Shown here: one piece after another, positions 1 to 10,735 of the stretch | Numbering within the stretch: position 1 is the first letter of the stretch | How the letters are laid out: each line of letters begins with the position of its first letter | Assembly: GCA_033557685.1 (NCBI GenBank) | Contig: JAWQRN010000410.1 | Location: forward strand, 1-30,139 | Reading direction: 5' to 3' | Source of the DNA: Sperchopsis tessellata | Lineage: Eukaryota > Arthropoda > Insecta > Coleoptera > Hydrophilidae | Length of the DNA: 30,139 bases | Made by a program: the position numbers and the translations under genes | The notes under the pieces: generated by a model | The model's input: the letters and a program-made list of their open reading frames with translations, nothing else | Told to the model about the DNA's origin: nothing | Databases searched by the model: none

Positions 1-1217
1 ATTTCTTATTTGATGTGGTTATAAACATTTGTCGTTTAATTAAAAATTCGAATGTAAAGATAAGGTTACGTATTTACTTTGATTCATAAATATAAATTTT
101 ATAAACATAGATAATTTATATTTTAATTCACACAGTAAGTTTGTTTAATACTGAATACATTTTTAAATGGGCTAAATTTCTGTTAAAAATAAGTTAATGT
201 ATGCTCATTTATATATTCAAAAGAATTTTGTTTTCCTATATTCATAATCTGCTAAAACCTTTGTAGATTAGTAATTATAAGAACATTGTTTCTGACTATC
301 CACCTTTCTCGATCATTAGAGTAAGATCAATCACCTTTGAAAGTGTCCCTTGCTACAGTAGACGAAACGTCTGCACCTTTCAGCGCCTCTACACAGTTTT
401 CACCCAAAAACAATTTTTTTGTTTATAAGTTTGTGATATGTATATTATACGGTATAATTATAAATGACAAAAATGACATCATTGGTCATTTTTAAATTTC
501 TGGTATGTTTTCTTACTTGTCTACATTATGAAAGGTACGTACTAGGTAGTAATTACCTGAATTCATGTCATAACTAATAATTTACTTTCAAAAACTGACT
601 TGGGTGTGACTATGTCTTCAATTAGTATACCATATAATACACATACAATGTTACTATTTTGATGACATTTATCAGATGTATTTATTTTCCAAGTTCTAAT
701 GTATTTTAAAATATTCAAACTTGTACCGATGTATCGTTATTTATTTGTAGATATAATGTATTTTATTCTCAAAAACTGCTATAAGTTTCCAAACCCGTTT
801 ATGAGTAGTACAGTTTAATTCAAATTGTATAGAGAAAAAAACTATAAAAAACGATTTTAAATTATATAAAGCTGAATTTTTCATTTAGTTAGTTAAAAAG
901 TAGTTTTGTCTTCTACATCTTTGTATGTATGAAATAAAATTCTTGTATATTAATTTACATGAGGTAAAGATAACAATAATTTTGTGTACATCTGAGTAAA
1001 TATTAGCATTTTTTTCTATTATGATACAAATTCATCAGGATTTTTAGAAAGGGTGTAATTTTATAAATATACCTGTTTCAGCTTGCTAAACGCAAAGCTT
1101 TTGTCAAGTATATATATATATACATATATATTAAAGGAAAAATATTAATTATATTATTAAAATTTAAAAAAACTGATGTATTTGTATCACAATAAAAAAA
1201 TATATGTATATGAATAA
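1..1217. other. AT-rich non-coding DNA
   Basis: No convincing exon or transposon protein is visible on either strand. The stretch at about 325-380 resembles the short dispersed repeat also seen near 10.69, 23.05 and 24.0 kb, sharing a core like GTCCCTTGC..ACAGTAGACGAAACG. The rest is A/T runs and short TA repeats, for example near 1109-1132. It is probably intron or intergenic DNA upstream of the first recognised exon. Confidence 0.6.
325..380 (+). repeat. Dispersed repeat, copy A
   Basis: This segment shares with copies near 10.69, 23.05 and 24.0 kb a core of the form AATGTCCCTTGCAACGGT followed by GGACGAA. Here it reads GTGTCCCTTGCTACAGTAG then ACGAAACG. It has no coding frame. It is probably a fragment of an unnamed mobile-element family that is widely scattered in this genome; the boundaries are approximate. 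Confidence 0.5.
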
Positions 1218-1252
1218 GATGACTTTCGAGATTTCTCCCACGTAAATCTACT

Positions 1253-1255
<3 letters not shown>

Positions 1256-1289
<34 letters not shown>
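1256..1289. repeat. (TA)n microsatellite
   Basis: An uninterrupted TA dinucleotide run of about 32 bases. It abuts the left arm of the long inverted repeat, and a second TA run (about 1566-1582) lies beyond the right arm, so the inverted repeat sits within TA-repeat DNA. Confidence 0.95.
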
Positions 1290-1291
<2 letters not shown>

Positions 1292-1536
1292 AGAAAATAC
1301 CTTTCGAGTTTTATGTAATATGTGCTTCTTCATTGTGAGAAGAACGAGCTTTTGGATAAGCTTTCATCTGATATCCTTCGGCTATCATCAAATCAGCCAG
1401 TCAGAGACATAGCAAGCGAATTCTGGCTGATCTAATGATGGCCAAAGGATATTGACCGAAAGCTTATCCAAAAGCTAGTTCTTCTCAGAATGTAGAAGCA
1501 CATACGTGGGATAAAACTCGAAAGTTATCATCTCCA
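1289..1536. repeat. Long imperfect inverted repeat (foldback element)
   Basis: The left arm, about 1289-1400, is the imperfect reverse complement of the right arm, about 1423-1536, with a central loop of about 22 bases. Matching blocks in order include CTTTCGAGTTTTAT, ATGTGCTTCT, GAGAAGAAC, AGCTTTTGGATAAGCTTTC, ATATCCTT, and GATCAGCCAG against AATCAGCCAG. The arms are about 80% complementary by eye. Bases 1218-1245 look like another fragment of the same outer sequence (ACTTTCGAG, TCTCCCACGTA), suggesting a longer or duplicated element. No protein is encoded. It may be a non-autonomous foldback or MITE element with TA target preference, or a source of hairpin RNA if transcribed. Confidence 0.8.
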
Positions 1537-1596
1537 TACTACATCCACGAAAGTATCCGTACCAACATATATATATATATATGTTTAGATTGTTAG

Positions 1597-1778
1597 CCTT
1601 TTTGTAATTAGAGAGGTTTGTATTCTTGGGATGTGAAGGTGTTCTTATTTTATACAGTAGACATTTCTTTATTTATTTAAGATTTATTTTCTTTTTCAAT
1701 ATTATGTAATCATATATTTGTTAGTTTTAATATAAATGCCTTCACAGCCTAAGAATACAAAACTCTAATTACAAAACA
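1597..1778. mobile_element. MITE-like element with ~40-bp inverted termini
   Basis: Bases about 1599-1640 (TTTTGTAATTAGAG, TTTGTATTCTT, then ATGTGAAGG) are mirrored as the reverse complement at about 1737-1777 (CCTTCACAG, AAGAATACAAAACTCTAAT, TACAAAA). The roughly 95-base centre is AT-rich and non-coding. TA-rich sequence lies on both sides. Short length, long terminal inverted repeats and lack of a gene fit a non-autonomous DNA transposon; TA repeats hide any target duplication, so the superfamily cannot be set. Confidence 0.65.
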
Positions 1779-2564
1779 CCCAAAAATATAAACTATATAT
1801 ATACATACATACATAAATATATAAGGCTGAATGATTGAAGTATGGGAATCTTTTTTGTGTGTGAATAGATTGTAAATGTTTTAGATACAGAGAGAGAGAG
1901 ACACTTAGAACATTAATCCAAAAAAGTTTAAAAATTTTTTATTACCGGTAGCTTTATTCACAATTAGACAAATTTTACTTCTAAAAGTTAAATTTTATAA
2001 AAGATCAACAGGACCAAAAATGTTTGATATAAATGCCCAAATACTTTATTTTCAAAATTATTTCTTTAATCTATCTACACGTTGCTAAAAACAATTTAAA
2101 TTTTCAACATTTAACTAGCGGCTCATCTTTGTTTAAAGTGATAGATTATTTTCCATTATTATTAAAGAAGAAATTGATTTGCTTATTAGTTTGCTTATTT
2201 TATATAACCGAAAAATATTAAACTTTTACAAAAATCTAACATAAAAGCTTGAAAAATGATAAGAAAGACAACCAATTTATAAAACAGTATCTTATACTAA
2301 AGTATAAACTCACTTTTATATACCAAAAATAAAAGAACAAAATTAATATGCCCAATAAAAATTCCATTCAGCCAATCGACTTTGGTAAAATATGCAATGA
2401 AGTACAGAAATCTCAAAATATCCTAGTTGTGAATATTTTAGAAAAATAAACCACTAGTTATTTCATTGTTTCTTCCATGGTAGAATCTTACTTATCTAAT
2501 GCAAATAGCCAGTCAAAAGGAGGCGTAGTGACATATTGTTAAAAATTATTATATATATATAATC
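1779..2564. other. Non-coding AT-rich DNA
   Basis: It contains short TA/CA-type runs (about 1796-1822), an AG-dinucleotide run near 1891-1900 and a TA run just before the SINE (2550-2560). The 62-codon open frame near 2033-2221 has AT-driven composition, no recognisable motif and no splice context, so I treat it as chance. Confidence 0.6.
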
Positions 2565-2850
2565 CGTCTCGTAGCTCAGTGGCTAAGTACTAGGGTACTA
2601 AGCGAGGGGTCTCGGGTTCGAAGCCCAGAGGCGATCGGCTTTTTGTGATCAGGGAAAAGTCTTTGTAGTGCTCGTCTTCCGGAGGGACGTAAAACGGTGG
2701 GTGCCGTGAATTGTAGGTAAAATGAAGATCACGTGCACGTAAAAGAACCCAATTTCAGTTGGAACACTGGATGCGGAATCCTAATCCCTGGCTTAGGTGA
2801 TAGGCACATATAAAATCTAAGGGTAGTTTTAGACCTTTATAAATGTCAAA
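2565..2850 (+). mobile_element. tRNA-derived SINE
   Basis: The head, 2565-2632, is tRNA-like. It has an A box TAGCTCAGTGG at 2572-2582 and a B box GGTTCGAAGCC at 2615-2625, the internal RNA polymerase III promoter of tRNA genes. The ends CGTCTC and GAGGCG can still pair as an acceptor stem with one wobble, and the T stem carries a mismatch. It is followed by a non-tRNA body containing CGTCTTCCGGAGGGACGTAA and CACGTAAAAGAACCC, which resembles the conserved central domain found in SINEs of several invertebrate groups. That body argues against a functional tRNA gene. The 3' end is uncertain. Confidence 0.8.
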
Positions 2851-5142
2851 AAAAGTAACATTACTTTCTGTAGGAGAACGTACCAATGTTTAAAAAATTT
2901 GGGGTATAATAGACATTTTTTTTGTGTGCTTTATAGATTGTGTACCTTTTAATAATATCTTCAACCATTAATATTATAAATGAATGAAATTTACCAACTG
3001 AAGCACAACGAAGAACTAAGGCTGTAAGTTTTTAACTTTTTTCTACCGAAATGTCTCAAAAGATAATTGGGAAAAAAATTTATTCTGCTTGTATAATCTA
3101 TTACTTCTTTTGTTTATATCACATGACGTGAATTTTTTCCTTTCACACAACAAATATTTAGAACTTAATTTTTGCATTAAAGTTATTAATTAAATTATTT
3201 ATAATTTTATCTTTGGTTCAAACTTTTTTGGAAATAAAATTCTAGAACAGATGGTTAACTCTAAACATTTTTACTGCTTGCATTTTTGCTTAATTTCTGA
3301 ACCCAATAAAATATCATAATTATTATAATTATTTAACAATGGATTTTTAAAATATTAATTCATTTAATTCTAGAAACGAAAATGACAAGATATGAGATAT
3401 TGAATAATTTTATAAATCTTTCAGCAACAAAAATAAATGTATAAAAAAGAAAGTATTTTGAAAGTTTGATTTTTTAATAGGTTTTATTAGAAATATTTTT
3501 TCTTAAAATAAACAAAATAAATTCTCCAATGTTACAATAATTATTATTTACTTTGTATCTATGTATCCATTTAAAATTTATCTTTCAGAACCTTTTTTAG
3601 TTGCTTAAAAAACTGAGTATTTTCAATGAAATTATGCGTAAAAAAAAATTGTAATAAAACGCATCATGTATTATTAAGAATTTTATGCACCATGGTAGCA
3701 TTGTGAGCTTGTTGCACGTGGATCTTCTTTGCACATATGTAAGTTGTTTTCTGTTATTATTTTATTTAATTTGACTAGATATTACTGCATATTTAGTCTT
3801 GTTTTGGAAAGAACCAAATGCAAGGTATGTACATTAAATCTTAACAAAAAAAATGTATATATTTTATAAATGTACATTTTTTACAGGAATTTTGGTGTTT
3901 TTGTTTTACTAAGTAATTCTTTTATTTACAATCATTGGTGTTCAATGTTTTGTGATGCCTCAGGAGAATCAGTGTTCAGTGTTTTTACTTTCCGTTTACC
4001 TCTTAAATCTCTACTTTATCATCTATTATCCTTAATTCACAACATCCCTATCTCATAATTATTGTAACTTTATTCTTTTATGGGGGAAATATTACCGAAT
4101 TTTTGAATTATAAAAATTTATGAAAATAACGATAATACGACGACCATCAATTTCATAAGAGTGTAAATATGACATTGTACAGCAACGCTGTTTCTTTGCA
4201 CACAATAATATTATTTTGATTTTTACATCGAAAGATTTGCACGCTTTAGATAGCTACACATAAATAATTTTAAAAGCATTTTTGCTTAAAACATAACACA
4301 ATTTAATCAGTTTAAGCTTCCTGAAGATATTTAGTTATTTAGTAGAGTGCATATTTTAATATAATTATTGTTAAGAAAATATTACTTTAATAATTCAATT
4401 TTTATTATTGAATAATTGTTTATTACAATTAGACATAGAAAAGTCCAATTATATACCTTACTTTTTAATAAGAACTTACACACGATTTCTTAAATTTTTC
4501 TATATTTTATTTCCTTTTAAAATATGATGTCATCAACTAATTTTTAACTAGCATCCATATTTGTATACTGCTGTTTATTTAGAAATATGTTTTATCAAAC
4601 TGCAATAAAAATTTCATAATTTTCAAGAAATTTTTTTTAAAATTAAAAAATAATAAAAACAGACACTGAAAATAGCAAAAACATATTATATTTCGTGCCA
4701 GTTAAGAATTCTAATTATACAGGGTCAGATTCAGCCTAATATTTTGTGTATTAGTTAATTGCTAAGTCAAAATTCTCTACAAATATTTTAAAATATGCAC
4801 TAATTTAATTTATATCTAGAAAATCTTTATAATATACATGAAAAAAAAACATTTTAAATCACATTTGCACATGGCCTTATTACTTTGAACCTAAAATCTT
4901 ATTGTTGAAATAATATGCTTTATTTTTGAAATTTTATATGCATATTTGGTTTTGGGTTCATAAGCAAAGTCACATCACACTCTTTTGTTTTTTCTACACT
5001 TTCATCAAGCTTTCAAACATGTACTTTAGCTAATACTTTATAAATTCACAAACGATACGTTCTACACGACTTACAATAATTGGGTCTAAGATCTCTTTTG
5101 AAAATCTCACACCTTGTATGATATTCCGCATGTAATGTGTAG
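2851..5142. other. Non-coding AT-rich DNA
   Basis: I found no exon, transposon protein or structured repeat here. Composition is strongly A/T with many homopolymer runs. The 62-codon frame at 3870-4058 is hydrophobic and T-rich, with no motif. If 5143-5285 is a shot exon, this would be the preceding intron. Confidence 0.55.
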
Positions 5143-5285
5143 CTGAGGAGCACTTGGCGGAACTGATGCCTATTTTCGAGCAACTTCGAGCCAAAGGAGA
5201 GGTCGGCAATGCATATCCGATGCAAGTGGGCTCCACGTCGTGCCCTACTGTGCACACCCATTCTTCTGCATATTATAACTACAGG
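5143..5285 (+). CDS. shot: Probable shot exon upstream of the GSR tail
   Basis: This GC-richer island stands out from its AT-rich surroundings and has a clean open frame of about 47 codons, reading roughly EEHLAELMPIFEQLRAKGE and then a Pro/Ser/His/Tyr-rich stretch ending in NYR. It ends in AGG followed by gtaaaa, a usable donor, exactly on a codon boundary. The next recognised exon, 13115, starts on a codon boundary, so the two would splice in phase 0. The 5' border is the weak point: AG at 5141-5142 gives the start used here, but the preceding pyrimidine tract is poor, and AGs at 5146-5147 or 5149-5150 are alternatives. An in-frame stop at 5133 limits upstream extension. Family membership is inferred from position, phase and composition, not from a domain I can name. 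Confidence 0.65.
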
Positions 5286-6084
5286 GTAAAAAACTGTCAC
5301 AGCGTTCTTTATATTTCTGTTGATGTACACTTTTTGGATGGTGGTGGTATGGAGTTGGTTTTACTTATTTTTGTTTTAGTTTTTTTTTATATTTTATTTT
5401 TACTATTTTATTTCTGGTGTTATGCTAGATATTGCTATTACAATATTTTGTGTATTATTTTGTATATATTATTTAGAGATCGTACGCTTTTATATTGGAT
5501 ATATTTTGCTTTGTTGTGTTGTTGAATTCATATTACCAGTATTTTTATTATAATTCAAATATTCATTATACAACAAGTAACAAATTTTACAAAATGATGT
5601 ATAGTTTGCACATTTTTTACCTTTTTGAAAAATGATGGAGTTAATATCGGGTAAACAAGATTATCTTTTATACCCTTAACTATATTAACCTTTTCAGTAT
5701 ACGCATGTGTAACAATTGTGACTTTCGTATGGAACCCGCTCATGTTATCGATATCCATATGATGTTCACGTAAAAATCATGTGTGTGGAACTTTACGGAA
5801 TTCATTCGTATATCTATTCTTCTCAGAGTATCATCTTTAACAAAGATTGGCGATCATCATAATAATTTACACCTTCTTTACAACTTCCATGAAAGTCATA
5901 TTGTATTACTTTTTTAAAATAGAAAGTATTTTCACGTATCATAAGATCATAAATGTGTTGTTCAATAAATCAAAAGATATAGAACATGTCAAAATACAAT
6001 CCTATAACTAACTTGTAAATTAAAAATTCAAATGAATACACTGTAGACTAATTTAAAACAATAAATTTAAAAAACTCTCCTAAG
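5286..6084. other. Start of long intron, no gene
   Basis: It is T-rich after the donor, then AT-rich. The frame running from the exon to 5525 is a readthrough of the donor and becomes hydrophobic and T-driven, so I do not count it as coding. Nothing else is recognisable. Confidence 0.6.
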
Positions 6085-7080
6085 CTATGGGTGTACATCA
6101 TGGCATGGGTAAAAGAGAGCATACAATGTAATATAAATACCTCCCTCACATTTAGCGATGCTTCGCATAAACTGCCGAAGGATGAGGAGTTTAATATCAT
6201 GTGGCAGGTGCTTATATATATATATATATATTTTATGGCCTGAAAATGGTGCTATCTTTGATTCAAAGTTTAGTGAGTGAATGGTGGCAGGAAATGATTT
6301 AGATAAATGGTAAAAATCACTTTTTATCAACATTCAGAATTTATTGAAGGAATTTGAAATTTACAATATTCCAAGCAGACTTTTCGCTGTTTTTGTAGTT
6401 GATAAATTAGAATACTGCCTCTGTACCTTGTGGTATAATTGTGCACGTCTGTATGATGCTGATATTGTAAATAATTCTTATAAATATGGCGCTAGTTTTC
6501 AACGCAGGTTTACAAAATTTATTCCATGTAGCCTGATCAATTACTCGCTCTGCCGTTTCTCAGGCCATAATAGAATACATCTCTGCTAGCACACTTCCTC
6601 ACTCATCTGATGGCATAGTTTGCCAATCAGAACTTAGAACATATTATATCTACGTAAATGTACTTGTCCCAGCATTACACCTTGGAACTTGATTAGTTCA
6701 ATCACTAAACCTCTTTGTAAAGTAAAAGGCAAGAAAGCTATTTTATTTCTGTTTATCATCAACAGATTATCAGCGAACCACTCCTCTATAGTAGAAAGCT
6801 TAAAATTACCAGCAGCCTCACTCATTCGAATTACGAACTGCAAAAGAATATGTATGCTCTTACTTAGCCTGCCAACATAATAAACCCACTGGCATCTGAC
6901 TCTCAAGTAAAACTATGTTCCTTTCCCTGCACACCTCCAGAATCCATAGTGTGTTAGTTTATCGATTAGTGTCTGGTGAGATACATAATCAAACGCTTTA
7001 CTCAGGTCAATGAAAACTTCTCTGTAAAGCTAGAAGTTCTGACACGCATCCTGCACCCCTTCAACAAATATCTTGTTTAG
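6085..7080 (-). mobile_element. Decayed LINE, reverse transcriptase remnant (antisense)
   Basis: Reading the minus strand from about 7080, the RT motif-A block is clear: EVFIDLSKAFDYVSHQTL at about 7020-6960, with the catalytic Asp in place. A block like LSTIEEWFADNLLMINRNK (about 6790-6733) matches the region after the RT active site, and FQGVMLG (about 6688-6668) resembles the F-L-G-V block. Motifs B and C between them appear deleted. Further downstream, pieces such as DVHNYTTR (about 6447-6424) and LPHDIKLL (about 6210-6187) resemble the C-terminal domain of Jockey/Daphne-type LINEs. Stops and frameshifts throughout make it inactive. The exact clade is uncertain. Confidence 0.7.
6208..6232. 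repeat. (TA)n microsatellite
   Basis: A short TATATA run within the decayed antisense LINE. Confidence 0.85.
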
Positions 7081-7129
7081 ACTCTGAGGTTTTGCAGAAG
7101 GACCGTAACTAGGTTTCTTCTTAATGGGA

Positions 7130-7990
7130 TACAAATGGTCTTCAACATAATGCTAGCAAATGTTAGTTCTGAGGGTACCAGGAATCGTGGATATGTGGGT
7201 GGTGGTTATAGTCTGAATGGAGTGAATTTAAAAAGGGTTGATGTTGAAATCGATTTGGTTATTTGTGTTGTTGAAAAACTTGGTTTTGTTGGTCACATTA
7301 AGATAGCTTGTAAGACTATTGAATATTGGCCGTCATAACTCGTATAAGTGGAGGGTTTAGGTCCCATCTTTAGTTTTACAGTGAAATCTAGTCACCTTTT
7401 TACAATTGTTACTTTCCAAGATCGGAGGTGATCCAAAAAAGGTTCACGAGGATCACCAAGTATCATGGTTTTCTTGACTATTGTGATTTTATCAACTACT
7501 TGAATTTCTTTGACACTAGGTTTAGATCTGTTTCATTATCAAATTCTAACCTAAATTTCATGTTTAACAAATTATGAACAATTATAATCATGTTGCTGAT
7601 AATTTTGTCATATTTCATTACTTTTGGTTAGACTTCATCTGTTACTGGTGGCACATGTCTAATCAACCAGAGTTTTGCTTTGATTTTCATCTATTTTTAT
7701 GTTATCTTACGACTGGATTTCTTTTTGTAGTTCTGAAATTTGTATGCGTCCATAAATAATTATGGCCTCTTTTATTGCTTTTTACTGATATTCTGTACAT
7801 TTAGATGTTCATTTGAATTTTATAGGTGAATTATTGGTATTTGTGTGAACTATGACCTTGTATAAATTCTGAACTTGGATATGTGTCTGTGAATAGCTTA
7901 ATATGGTATTAAGTGATAACCTGTAGTTGGTTTATATATTGGTTGTACATAGTCTGGTATTGAAGCAAATAAATAAATTAATAGAATAAA
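7130..7990 (+). mobile_element. Decayed LINE 3' end (CR1/L2-like), sense
   Basis: The frame at 7135-7338 includes YSLNGVNLKRVDVEIDL followed by HIKIACK, matching the block after the RT palm in CR1/L2-type LINEs (typically K-x-V-x-x-x-x-D-L-G and then a K-H-I segment). Just downstream, broken frames give RSHL..YSEI.SPF and VIQKRFTRI (about 7352-7460), which match the classic R-S-x-L-E-Y-x-x-x-x-W-x-P and V-Q-R-R-x-T-K motifs of that C-terminal domain. It ends at about 7990 in an AAATAAATAAAT-like tail, typical of a LINE 3' end. It is inactive because of many stops. Confidence 0.6.
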
Positions 7991-8159
7991 ATCATTACTA
8001 ATGATTCACCCACATGGCTTAACAATGCAAATCATCCTAACTTTTTATAAAAAAATTTATCGCTAAACGAGGTATTAAGTAGTACAAATTATAAAAGAAA
8101 AAGTAATTAAAAAAATCAAAATATAAAATAATTATTTTACAGTTACAGTTTTACAGTTA

Positions 8160-9470
8160 ATGATGAAGTTTTGACAAATCTTTAAAAGCTGGTGTATAAT
8201 TTGTTAGGGCTGTTTGCAGCAATTCTGTAAGATGCTGATTGGTCAATTGTGAGCGATGTTTTGAGTTCACGAACTTCATAGTGGAGTACAAAGATTCACA
8301 GGAGTACGTTGGATCAAAAATTGAAATTATTCAGCAAGCAGCTTTCTTTAAATAAGGATACTTTGACACTAGTTTTGAAAATTCAATCAGATAAGCAGAA
8401 CTATGATGAATAATATCTAGTATAAATGGATTGACAAAGAAAGAAAATGTAGGTTTGAAATTTTTCAGGTCTTCAAACCTAGTTTTAAAATCTGATTGCA
8501 GTTCTACCAACTTTTTATGATAAACATTCAGTTTTTTCATATTTTGGACTTAAAAGTTGAAGTTTTGCTTCAAAACTAAATACAGTTTGAGACAGATCAC
8601 ATTTCGTTTTCTCTTTACCCTGGAAATGCCATGTTAAGAGTTTGTAAGTGTTTCATGTTCTAGTTCTAGGTATGGTTTTCCTTTTTCTTTGAGAAATGTG
8701 ATAATAGGATTGTAATCTTACAACACAATATAAAGTCATGTCACTTGGATATTCCGCTGCTTCACCTTTGAAGAAATTGAGTTTTTGCATTTGTTCGAAT
8801 GAAATTGGAATCTTCCACATGATTTCGTATTTTATATACTTAGGTATGAGATGCTCACGGTGAATTATGCAGTGAAGATGTACAAATTTGCGGAATCTTA
8901 TGATCACTGTTTAGAAAACCAATAAGACCTAGGTTTTTCCGTAGCATTCAGCTCATCAGTCACAAAGCTTACGAATTTATCAAAAAACAACTCAAAATTA
9001 GACATTATTTCAGCAAGCACATTTTTGATATCGATGCCACAAGTTATTTCGTTAAGAGCTACTCGTTCTAACATTTCGTCATTCACGTTTACATCTGTAG
9101 AAATGTATTGAACAAAAACAGCCAATTCTGGAAGAACCTGAATGTCTGTAGATTCGTCAGAAGCTAAACTGAATGCTATACAGTTGTTCAAGTCATATTT
9201 CAATTTATTTTCAACGCTTTAACTGATTTCAGTAATGCGACGCTGCAGTTTTGCATTTCCTGGATCCAAAACTTGAACCACTTCTTCCAAGTTTCTTTTA
9301 ATAAATTCTCCTTCTCCATATGGACGTTTGGCATTAGCAATGTTCCAAGATATAATATTCATATGGCAATTTTAATAAAATAATTTCAGAAATAATGAAA
9401 TTGGCTTGTTCAACTGGAGCCGCAGTTAACAGGACCAAGAGCCGCATTTTCCCACATCTGTTATATGCCA
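8160..9470 (-). mobile_element. Decayed hAT transposase (ZBED/SCAND3-like), antisense
   Basis: On the minus strand the order is: a broken N-terminal part with ANFIISEII (about 9400-9375); then RPYGEGEFIKRNLEEVVQ (about 9331-9278) and an AKLQRRITEIS segment ending in a stop; then the block IAFSLASDESTDIQ in 8904-9203, the conserved D-E-S-T-D of DUF4371-type hAT proteins with its catalytic Asp; then HLHCIIHREHL in 8653-8907, which is the family's C-x-x-H-x-x-x-L motif; then broken frames around 8331-8640 matching the C-terminal half. Frameshifts near 8905 and stops near 9210 make it a pseudogene. No terminal inverted repeats or 8-bp target duplication could be identified by eye. Confidence 0.75.
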
Positions 9471-10630
9471 TACTATATATGAACAGTGTTCATACATGAA
9501 TACATCCTAAAGTTATAAATTTTTCTGAAAACATCTGTCAACAACTACTTTGGTTAGAAAATTTAAATAACACGTTAAAAGGTTTGTACTTTTAGTAAAA
9601 TACATCCAATCAAGCTTTTTGTAGATATTAGCAAACAAAATATTGTAATATAGTAACTTTTGATAATAGGTAGTAGTCTTGGTTGATTGGTTTACATAGG
9701 CTGAATGCAAAATGCACAATCTTTTCAAAATTTCCACACAAATTTTAAATTTAATCTATTTGCTAAAATTGCACTTTTCATAGTATTTTATTTCATTTTG
9801 TAATTACTTTTAAAAAAATATTAAACCTACAGAAATAAACGGGGTTTTAAAGAAAGTATGTCAAAAATTTAATTTTGAAAATTTAAATCAATACATTTCG
9901 TGTAAAACAAATACCTAACAAAATAAATACTCAATGTTTGATATTATAATGTACAATATATCGCAAGCTGAGTATCTCTTGGTTCTATTTTGATTGGGTT
10001 GTGCAGTTGCCATGATTGGACCTGAAAAAGATCACCATAAACTGTTGTACCTGTCGCAGGTTCCAATGGTATGTATGTCTTACGGGTAAAGTATCTTAAT
10101 TTTAGTTAGTAAATTTAGACCAGCTTAAAAGTCTTTCTTGAACAGCTAACTTTGCTAAAATTTAGTCAAAATTATTAACTCTTATATCTCAAAAGTCTGG
10201 AATCTGGTACTTGTGCAATCTTGCATGAAAGGTAAGAGAATGTAGATATTGGTAAGTCTAATTTTTGTAGACATGTGATCTTGCTGCTAGATTGGAGTAG
10301 TTTTTTCATATGTGTATTATTAGTTATTTGTTTGTTTTTATTTTGTTTAACTATAAATATGCACGTATGTACATCATTTTTTTAAGAATCATAATATAAC
10401 TTTTCACAAAGTAAGTAAAACAGGGCAAAATTAAGTCCCAAAAAAATAAGCAGCCTCTATATTAAATTTATTATTCTGCATTAAGACAGACATGTAGCTA
10501 CAAATTGTAGTAGTATTGATAACATCTGTGTTATTTGTTTTAATAAATGAGGTTAACTCTAATGAAAAATTACCTTCAGTAAGTAGATGGTCCATGGTCA
10601 CACTAGATATCTTCAGGTTTTTCAGGTAGT
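9471..10630. other. Intronic DNA without recognised genes
   Basis: AT-rich. The minus-strand frames at 9513-9737 (74 codons) and 10431-10643 (70 codons) show no motif I recognise and have AT-driven composition. Confidence 0.5.
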
Positions 10631-10635
10631 GTACG

Positions 10636-10735
10636 CCTAGCACTTTTAAGAACTACATGACCGTTTACTCCTAGTACTTTTAAGAGCTGCATCTCTTGAT
10701 AATGTTCCCTCCAATGGTGGATGAAACATAAGTAA
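10636..10735 (+). repeat. Dispersed repeat, copy B
   Basis: It contains two tandem versions of a CTAGYACTTTTAAGARCTRCAT motif (about 10635-10690) followed by GATAATGTTCCCTCCAATGG then TGGATGAA. Copy C at 22991-23080 has the same architecture: two GAGCTRCATG units and then ATAATGTCCCTTGCAACGGT, GGACGAA. The two align over about 90 bases at roughly 70% identity by eye. Non-coding; family unknown. Confidence 0.65.

Noticed and set aside
2565..2632. A functional tRNA gene
   Set aside because: Boxes A and B are present and the acceptor ends pair, but the T stem has a mismatch and a SINE body follows directly.
5286..5525. Extension of the 5143 exon as a 123-codon gene
   Set aside because: After the GTAAAA donor the translation becomes Phe/Tyr/Leu-rich from T-rich intron DNA; the coding-like composition ends at 5285.
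7135..7338. Gly-rich 67-codon host gene
   Set aside because: The frame aligns with the post-palm block of CR1/L2-type LINEs and is followed by more LINE motifs and an A-rich tail.
8331..9203. Separate small antisense genes
   Set aside because: The frames are successive pieces of one broken hAT transposase in the right order.
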